A stretch of 10,018 bases of DNA from JBAZYK01 sp964582265 (lineage in GTDB: Bacteria > Patescibacteriota > Gracilibacteria > UBA1369): NCBI GenBank assembly GCA_964582265.1, contig CAZOQT010000042.1, forward strand, positions 1 to 10,018, in the 5' to 3' direction. The notes under the pieces are model-generated. The model did no database searches. It was not told the DNA's origin and saw nothing but the letters and a program-made list of their open reading frames with translations. Below are positions 4,759 through 10,018 of this stretch, piece after piece. Position numbers and translations under genes: made by a program. Positions within the stretch are counted from its first letter, which is position 1, and the number at the start of each line of letters is the position of its first letter.

Positions 4759-6780
4759 ATGAGTAAATTTGAATTGGTGTCACCATTTAAGCCTACCGGC
4801 GATCAACCGCAAGCAATCGATTTTTTGACGAACAATGTGGAAAAAGGGGATAAGCATCAGGTGCTTTTAGGCGTTACAGGTTCAGGTAAGACTTTTACCA
4901 TGGCTAATGTAATCGCTCGCACGCAGCGTCCAACGCTGGTGCTCGCTCATAATAAAACTTTGGCTGCGCAGCTTTGCGCGGAATTTAAAGAGTTTTTCCC
5001 AAATAACGCGGTCAGCTACTTTGTTTCTTATTACGATTATTATCAGCCGGAAGCTTATTTGCCTTCTACAGATACTTATATAGAAAAAGACGCCTCCATT
5101 AACGAAGAAATCAGCAAGTTCAGGCATGCCGCAACGGTAAATTTGTTAACAAGGCGTGATGTGTTAATTGTGGCTTCTGTCTCTTGTATTTATGGCTTGG
5201 GTGATGTGGAGGACTACTCCAAGTTCGCGATGGAATTAAAAGTGGGGGAGGAACGCAAGCGTGACAAGCTACTGCGACAATTAACAGACATTCAATATAC
5301 CCGTTCGCAAATGGATTTTAAGCAGGGTATGTTTCATGTTTTAGGCGATACTGTAGAGATTTTCCCACCGGATCGTGATACCATTTTCCGTTTGGAATTT
5401 TTTGGCGATGAAATCGAGCGCATTACAGAGGCGGATTCTTTTACTGGTGAAGAGTTAAGAGAACTTCAGTCAATAAAAATATTTCCGGCCAAACATGATG
5501 TTACAAGCCGTGAAAAAATTGAAGCGGCGGCAGGAAGAATTCGTGAAGATATGGCACTGCGCTGCAACGAACTTAGGGCTCAGGGCAAAATGCTGGAAGC
5601 GGAACGCATTAAAACCCGTACCGAATATGATTTGGAAATATTGCTTGAAACCGGTTACACCACGGGAATAGAAAATTATACCAGGTACTTTAGCAATCGC
5701 GCTCAGGGCCAACCACCGGCAACTTTGCTGGATTATTTTCCGGATGATTATTTGATGATTATTGATGAATCGCACATGACCATTCCGCAGGTTGGGGGAA
5801 TGCATAATGGTAATTTTTCGCGCAAGCAGACATTGATTGATTATGGCTTTCGTTTGCCATCTGCGCACGATAATAGACCGCTTAAATTTGATGAGTTTGA
5901 AGAAGCGATCAATCAGGCAATTTATGTTTCGGCGACTCCGGCGGAATATGAACTTAAAAAGGCAGGGGCCAAAATGCTTACTTATGGGCTTGGTTCACAA
6001 AAAGTTGGCGGCAAGGTAGTAGAGCAGATTATTCGTCCAACCGGACTGATTGATCCGGAAGTGGTGATCCGTCCAAGTGAACATCAAATTGATGATCTGA
6101 TGAATGAAATCCAAATCAGAATAAAGAAAAAAGAACGCGTGCTTGTGACAACTTTGACCAAACGTTCGGCTGAAGATCTTACGGAATATCTGACTGACGC
6201 GGGAATTAAGGTTAGATATTTGCATTCGGATATAGACACCATGGAACGCATAGAAATTTTACGTGATTTGCGTCTGGGCAAATTTGACGTTTTGGTTGGT
6301 ATTAACTTGTTGCGTGAAGGTCTGGATTTACCGGAAGTTTCTTTTATTGCGATTTTGGATGCGGACAAAGAGGGCTTTTTGCGTTCTACTCCTGCGCTTA
6401 TTCAAACCATTGGTCGTTGCGCCCGCAATGTAAATGGGTTTGTGGTTATGTATGCGCATAGAACGACTGACGCAATGCAAAAAGCAATGGACGAAACTAA
6501 TCGTCGTCGCACAATTCAAATGGAATATAATAAAAAGCATGGAATTACGCCGCAGACAATTGTTAAGGCGATTAAGGATATTGCGATGGAGCACAGCAAG
6601 GCTAACGCTTCTAAGGGAGAACGTCATATTGATCCAAAGAAGGTTCCAAAAGAAGAAATGAAACGCTTTTTGGATGAGCTGGAAGCGCAAATGGATTTGG
6701 CTTCACAAAATCTGGAATTTGAAAAAGCGGCGGAATTGCGTGATGAGATTGAAGAAATTCGCACAAAATTCAAACTTTAG
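4759..6780 (+). CDS. uvrB: UvrABC excinuclease subunit B, UvrB
   Basis: Damage-verifying helicase-like subunit of nucleotide excision repair; it is loaded on DNA by UvrA and recruits UvrC to cut around the lesion. The 673-residue length is normal. Visible in order: GVTGSGKT Walker A loop (38-45); beta-hairpin tyrosines Tyr91, 92, 94 and 95 in YYDYYQPEAY, which grip the DNA; Walker B/DESH box (IDESH, 335-339); LREGLDLPEV and ILDADKEGF in the second helicase domain; motif VI QTIGRCARN (549-557); and the C-terminal UVR coiled coil (about 634-673) that contacts UvrC. Motif VI has Cys554 where Ala is usual; both arginines (553, 556) are kept. ATG 4759 gives the normal N-terminus (SPFKPTGDQPQAI) and lacks a Shine-Dalgarno. 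The stop TAG is followed at once by in-frame TGA. uvrA and uvrC are not in the window. Confidence 0.98.
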   Translation: MSKFELVSPFKPTGDQPQAIDFLTNNVEKGDKHQVLLGVTGSGKTFTMANVIARTQRPTLVLAHNKTLAAQLCAEFKEFFPNNAVSYFVSYYDYYQPEAYLPSTDTYIEKDASINEEISKFRHAATVNLLTRRDVLIVASVSCIYGLGDVEDYSKFAMELKVGEERKRDKLLRQLTDIQYTRSQMDFKQGMFHVLGDTVEIFPPDRDTIFRLEFFGDEIERITEADSFTGEELRELQSIKIFPAKHDVTSREKIEAAAGRIREDMALRCNELRAQGKMLEAERIKTRTEYDLEILLETGYTTGIENYTRYFSNRAQGQPPATLLDYFPDDYLMIIDESHMTIPQVGGMHNGNFSRKQTLIDYGFRLPSAHDNRPLKFDEFEEAINQAIYVSATPAEYELKKAGAKMLTYGLGSQKVGGKVVEQIIRPTGLIDPEVVIRPSEHQIDDLMNEIQIRIKKKERVLVTTLTKRSAEDLTEYLTDAGIKVRYLHSDIDTMERIEILRDLRLGKFDVLVGINLLREGLDLPEVSFIAILDADKEGFLRSTPALIQTIGRCARNVNGFVVMYAHRTTDAMQKAMDETNRRRTIQMEYNKKHGITPQTIVKAIKDIAMEHSKANASKGERHIDPKKVPKEEMKRFLDELEAQMDLASQNLEFEKAAELRDEIEEIRTKFKL

Positions 6781-6879
6781 TGATTTGGAGTCGGGTTAAT
6801 TTGGAGCAAGAGTGATTTTTTTGTCTTTTTAAATATGTTCTTTTGGTCTATTATGGGCGTTGATTTATTAAAAAAAAAT

Positions 6880-9800
6880 ATGATAAAAAAAATAAATAAA
6901 AAGACGCAAAAACTAAGAAATAAAAAATACTTAATAACAATTTTTATATTAATACTATTATCGCAAAGTGTTGGTAATATTATTAGATTGTCTAAAGCGG
7001 TTGATCCGGTTCCAAATAAAACCTGGGATGGTGATGGAGGAGATGGTCTATGGTCAACTGCTGCTAACTGGTCAGATGATGTTAAGCCTGTTTCGACTGA
7101 TGATGTTTTAATAGATACGACTGTAACGGTAGAGGTTGATGAAAATATTGGTTTCGCTTCACTTAGATTGGGTAATGCCGGTGGTACAACCTCTCCGGTC
7201 TTAAATTTAACAAACAATATCACCGCAGGAACACGAGATATTATTATAGAAAATAGTGCGACTCTTAAGCAAAATAATGCTACTCAACAAACAGTTGGAG
7301 ATCTTACTGTAAGGTCTGGTGGTCTATTAACACACTCTGCCAATTCAACAACAGGTGCTGGGGTACAGTACAAAATTGATTTCAGTGCGAGCAATATTGA
7401 TGTCCAAGCTGGAGGTAGTGTTAATGTTGATGGCAAGGGGTACGCAGGTGGTGTTGTTAGTCCTGGTCAAGGAACCGCACCTGGTATTGGTGCAGGTGGT
7501 GGATATGGATCAAGTGGTGGTGCCCATGCGGGAAATGGAGGTGGCGCGGCAGGACAAGGTGAGGGCGGTCGCTACTTAGCTACCACGGGTTATTGTGATG
7601 TTGCAAATCCTGAAACAATAGGTTCAGGTGGTGGCAATATTTGGGATGGTGGTCCTGGTGGAGCTGGGGGCGGTTTAGTAAAACTTACTACTTCTGGTGC
7701 CTTTACGCTTAATGGTCCAGTTACGGCAAGGGGAAATGCTGGGACAGGTGATTTGAGTGGTGGTGGTGGCGGCGGCGCAATTAATATTTCTGCAAATACT
7801 ATAGCTGGTTCTTCAACTTTTAATGTTTCCGGTGGAGCTGGTGGAAGTACAGATGGTGGTGGAGGTGGTGGATGCGCTTTGGTAAATTATACAACTTCAA
7901 GCTCACTTGATCCGGTCACTTCTTTTTCTGCCAGTGGTGGAGCTGGTGGCTGGCAAAAAGGTGGATTTGGACAAATTATGATTAAACAAGTTGGCAGTGA
8001 TGGTAATCTTTATGTGAACGGTGATGGCAATGCAAATGCTGGTACAACTCAAGGAACCGCAAATTTCACTTTGAATTCAATAACTTTAACCGGTACAGCT
8101 GTAAATTATAATATTCCAAGTGGTAAAAACCTTACTTTAACAGCAGTATCTCCTTTTTTGGGTACTGGCATTTTGAGTGTTTATGGAGCCTTAATTACAA
8201 GTGCTACTGATACTTATAATAACTTAGATGTTGAGATCTTTTCCGGGGGCACGTTAACAAACCTTGCTGCTTCGCCGCTACATGTGGCTGGTGGTACTTT
8301 ACAAATGCGCTCTGGTTCAACTCTCACTAATGATATAGATACAATTACGGTTGATAGTGGGGCAACTTTAACATTGGGGCCAAGCGCAACAATTGGAGGG
8401 ACAATCTCTACAATCAACTCAAGTGGAACTTTAAATTTATATAGAAGCGCAATAAATTCAAATCTGGATGGGGCAACAACCGATGTAACAATTGGTGGAG
8501 GAACAACTTCTTTATATGAATATACTCCAGCTAATGCTTTTGAAGTAAATACGGTAACAATCAATAGCGGTGGCGTTTTGACTCATGGGGCTAATCCCGC
8601 TACTGATACTCCTGTAAATGTTTTGAACATTAGCGCCAATTCTTTTGACGTTCAATTGGGAGGTAGTATTAATGTTGATGGCAAGGGATATGTTGGAGGA
8701 TCTGCTGCAGATGGAAGAGGTCCTGCTCCTGGACAGGGTGATTCAAGTGGGTATGGCGCAAGTGCCGGGGCTCACTGTGGAAATGGTGGCTCAGGAACTA
8801 CATTTACATCACAGACAGTTGCTTATGATGATTCTTCTAATCCTGTTGATATGGGTTCTGGTGGTGGAAATATTTTTTCTGGAACAGGAGGTGCTGGAGG
8901 TGGTCTTATTAAATTAACTATAGTGGGTTCTTTAACTATCAATGGAGATATTTACGCAAGAGGTTATTCTAGTGGCGATGGTCATGTTATTCGTGATCAG
9001 AGTGCTGGTGGTGGCGGTGGTACAGTGAATATATCCGCAGCTTCTGTTTTAGGATCTCCAACTAATTTTTCTGCGGCTGGTGGACCTGGTGGCTCATATA
9101 GCGGCGGCGGTGGTGGTGGTTGTGTTCATATTACCTACGCTTCTCTCGCTCAAGCTGTTCAAGACGCGATAACCGTTGCTGGTGGAGCTGCTGGATCGTT
9201 GGATGGTGGTGCTGGTCTTATTGGTGCTACAAGTTTTGTTCAGACCAATGTTGCTCCAACAGTAACCGACGGAAATATTTCAATAGCTGGGGCAACCGGT
9301 ACAGGTGGCGCATATAAAATAAATGATACAGTTACAGTTACATGGGATAACTCGGTGGCAACCGGTGACGGAAATACAGATATTGCTTCTGCAACTGCAG
9401 ATTTTAGTCAATTTGGAGGAGGGGCGGCAGTGGCAATGACAGATACTACCGCCTGTAGCGGAACTAATGGTGATGATATTTATGAAGCCTGTTATACAAT
9501 TGTGGCAGGAGCTATTGATGCTACTAATAGGAATGTATCCGTGACAGCAAATGATACTGGGCTTCTTTCAACTACAACAGCAGACGCTACTAACGCGACG
9601 GTGGATAATATTGCGCCGACTGTGACAGCAGCAAAAATTTCTGTAACTGGAGCAACCGGAACAGGTGGGGTGTTTAAAAGTGGAGATACTCCAGTATTAA
9701 CCTGGAATAACACAGGAGCTGGAGATAACAACAGTGACACAATTTCTGCGGTAAGTTTTAATGCGGCAAACTTTAAAGCTGGTGATACTGCGCGTGCTGG

Positions 9801-10018
9801 ATCTAATTCATCCGGAACTTGGACCGCATCTCTTTCGGGGGCAATGGATACGCAGGATGATGCAAATAATAATATTACAGTTTTAGTGACTGATAATGCT
9901 GGAAATCAAACAAGTAGGACAGGAACTAATAATTATTCAATCGATACAACTGCTCCAGTTTTAGCAGAGGTTACGCCAGTTTCTAATGGTACGGATACAA
10001 CGCCGGATTATACATTCA
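6880..10018 (+). CDS. Giant secreted glycine-rich / Ig-like surface protein (3' end outside window)
   Basis: An open frame of over 1046 codons with no stop before the edge. The lysine-rich start, hydrophobic core (17-35) and SKA-V site (40/41) form a Sec signal peptide. Then follow a Trp/Gly segment (48-64: WDGDGGDG, WSTAANW); a beta-rich segment; glycine-rich module A (about 140-368); a beta-strand-rich region that looks like a beta-helix (about 369-556); module B (about 557-782), a diverged copy of A; and Ig-like repeats from about residue 792, with DNAGN near the end of the second. The product is probably exported and may be an adhesin or envelope fibre; the anchor would lie downstream. 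ATG 6880 was chosen because it gives a compact signal peptide. In-frame ATGs at 6835 and 6853 are possible; none has a Shine-Dalgarno. No exact family is recognised. Confidence 0.85.
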   Translation, partial: MIKKINKKTQKLRNKKYLITIFILILLSQSVGNIIRLSKAVDPVPNKTWDGDGGDGLWSTAANWSDDVKPVSTDDVLIDTTVTVEVDENIGFASLRLGNAGGTTSPVLNLTNNITAGTRDIIIENSATLKQNNATQQTVGDLTVRSGGLLTHSANSTTGAGVQYKIDFSASNIDVQAGGSVNVDGKGYAGGVVSPGQGTAPGIGAGGGYGSSGGAHAGNGGGAAGQGEGGRYLATTGYCDVANPETIGSGGGNIWDGGPGGAGGGLVKLTTSGAFTLNGPVTARGNAGTGDLSGGGGGGAINISANTIAGSSTFNVSGGAGGSTDGGGGGGCALVNYTTSSSLDPVTSFSASGGAGGWQKGGFGQIMIKQVGSDGNLYVNGDGNANAGTTQGTANFTLNSITLTGTAVNYNIPSGKNLTLTAVSPFLGTGILSVYGALITSATDTYNNLDVEIFSGGTLTNLAASPLHVAGGTLQMRSGSTLTNDIDTITVDSGATLTLGPSATIGGTISTINSSGTLNLYRSAINSNLDGATTDVTIGGGTTSLYEYTPANAFEVNTVTINSGGVLTHGANPATDTPVNVLNISANSFDVQLGGSINVDGKGYVGGSAADGRGPAPGQGDSSGYGASAGAHCGNGGSGTTFTSQTVAYDDSSNPVDMGSGGGNIFSGTGGAGGGLIKLTIVGSLTINGDIYARGYSSGDGHVIRDQSAGGGGGTVNISAASVLGSPTNFSAAGGPGGSYSGGGGGGCVHITYASLAQAVQDAITVAGGAAGSLDGGAGLIGATSFVQTNVAPTVTDGNISIAGATGTGGAYKINDTVTVTWDNSVATGDGNTDIASATADFSQFGGGAAVAMTDTTACSGTNGDDIYEACYTIVAGAIDATNRNVSVTANDTGLLSTTTADATNATVDNIAPTVTAAKISVTGATGTGGVFKSGDTPVLTWNNTGAGDNNSDTISAVSFNAANFKAGDTARAGSNSSGTWTASLSGAMDTQDDANNNITVLVTDNAGNQTSRTGTNNYSIDTTAPVLAEVTPVSNGTDTTPDYTF
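7297..7983 (+). repeat. Glycine-rich module, copy A
   Basis: About 229 codons sharing an ordered set of motifs with 8548-9225: a DLTVRSGGLLTH start, a GGSVNVDGKGY element, a glycine-rich loop containing GAHAGNGG, GSGGGNIW, GGAGGGLVKL, a TxNGPVTARG strand, GGGGGGAINISA, and GGGGGGC with Cys332. Short beta strands alternating with glycine runs suggest a repetitive fibrous or beta-helical fold. The divergence between copies points to an old duplication. Confidence 0.8.
8548..9225 (+). repeat. Glycine-rich module, copy B
   Basis: Second copy of the module at 7297-7983. The same motifs recur in the same order: TVTINSGGVLTH, GGSINVDGKGY, GAHCGNGG, GSGGGNIF, GGAGGGLIKL, TINGDIYARG, GGGGGTVNISA, and GGGGGGC with Cys748. 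The longest DNA match I noted is the 19 bases coding VNVDGKG (7422 onward) and INVDGKG (8670 onward); elsewhere the DNA has drifted although the protein pattern holds. Confidence 0.8.
9253..9612 (+). repeat. Ig-like repeat 1
   Basis: A 120-codon unit opening with APTVT, then ISIAGATGTGGAYKINDTVTVTW, a pattern typical of bacterial Ig-like beta-sandwich domains in surface proteins. It contains Cys859 and Cys871, which could form a disulfide in the exported protein; repeat 2 lacks them. The opening motif recurs exactly 360 bases later. Confidence 0.65.
9613..9951 (+). repeat. Ig-like repeat 2
   Basis: A 113-codon unit opening with APTVT and ISVTGATGTGG, then a strand ending in LTW, and closing with VTDNAGN and an IDTTAP junction, the usual end of bacterial Ig-like repeats. 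The DNA coding GATGTGG is nearly identical to that in repeat 1, which suggests tandem duplication. It has no cysteines. Confidence 0.65.
9952..10018 (+). repeat. Start of a third Ig-like repeat (cut by window edge)
   Basis: Begins APVLAEVTPVSNGTDTTPDYTF after the IDTTAP junction. The TPDYTF segment resembles the first strand of another Ig-like domain family often found in tandem in large bacterial surface proteins. Only 22 codons are visible, so the count and end of the array are unknown. Confidence 0.5.

Noticed and set aside
6781..6834. Intrinsic terminator after uvrB
   Set aside because: A T-run (6814-6820) is present but I could find no convincing stem before it; only a direct repeat ATTTGGAG (6783 and 6799) is seen.
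6835..6879. Earlier in-frame starts for the surface protein (ATG 6835 or 6853)
   Set aside because: They add a tail before the lysine-rich n-region and lack a ribosome site; ATG 6880 gives a typical signal peptide. They cannot be fully excluded.
6777..7223. 148-codon minus-strand frame after uvrB
   Set aside because: It lies opposite the signal peptide and N-terminus of the surface protein, has no recognisable domain, and arises from the Gly/Thr-rich, stop-poor antisense.
8214..8564. 116-codon minus-strand frame
   Set aside because: Val/Pro-rich product is the antisense image of the Thr/Gly/Ser-rich beta segment; the plus strand has the coherent repeat architecture.
7441..9225. CRISPR or tandem DNA repeat array from the regular GGT/GGA runs
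   Set aside because: The periodicity comes from glycine codons in one continuous reading frame; there are no constant repeats with unique spacers.
9492..9740. 82-codon minus-strand frame
   Set aside because: Antisense image of the Ig-like repeats; no start signal or family match.
1..10018. Alternative genetic code with TGA as glycine (code 25)
   Set aside because: No gene contains an in-frame TGA at a conserved glycine; glycine is coded by GGN throughout, and the genes end at TAA or TAG. This gives no support for recoding.

Overview
The window is AT-rich bacterial DNA with standard stop codons. It most likely comes from a Candidate Phyla Radiation (Patescibacteria) genome. The grounds are a 1218-residue B12-dependent ribonucleotide reductase, a very large secreted glycine-rich/Ig-like surface protein, an SLH-type wall anchor, and starts with almost no Shine-Dalgarno signals. 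This is inference from protein style; no rRNA or other marker is present to fix the lineage.

Layout. Bases 1-77 are the 3' end of a gene for a protein ending in an SLH (S-layer homology) repeat. Bases 78-478 are an unusually long control region for the next gene. It holds a plausible sigma-70-type promoter followed by two NrdR-box-like palindromes exactly 32 bp apart, and a four-codon ORF (MTL-stop) with the only good Shine-Dalgarno seen at a start codon in the window. Bases 479-4135 encode NrdJ, the class II ribonucleotide reductase. A bidirectional terminator (4199-4226) separates it from a convergent minus-strand gene for a 78-residue DUF378 membrane protein (4263-4499). The divergent gap 4500-4758 carries a 16-bp near-palindrome over the likely -10 of uvrB, reminiscent of an SOS operator. 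uvrB (4759-6780) is complete. From 6880 to the window end runs an uninterrupted reading frame of more than 1046 codons, still open at the edge. It encodes a secreted protein with a signal peptide, a W/G-rich N-terminal segment, two copies of a glycine-rich module, a beta-rich segment between them, and at least two Ig-like repeats of 113-120 residues.

How the parts fit. NrdJ makes deoxynucleotides and UvrB acts in nucleotide excision repair, so these two genes cover DNA precursor supply and DNA repair. Each appears to have its own palindromic operator: NrdR boxes for nrdJ and a LexA-like site for uvrB. The SLH fragment and the glycine-rich/Ig-like protein belong to the cell surface and flank the housekeeping genes. 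No operon spans the window. I see no CRISPR array, insertion sequence, tRNA or rRNA.
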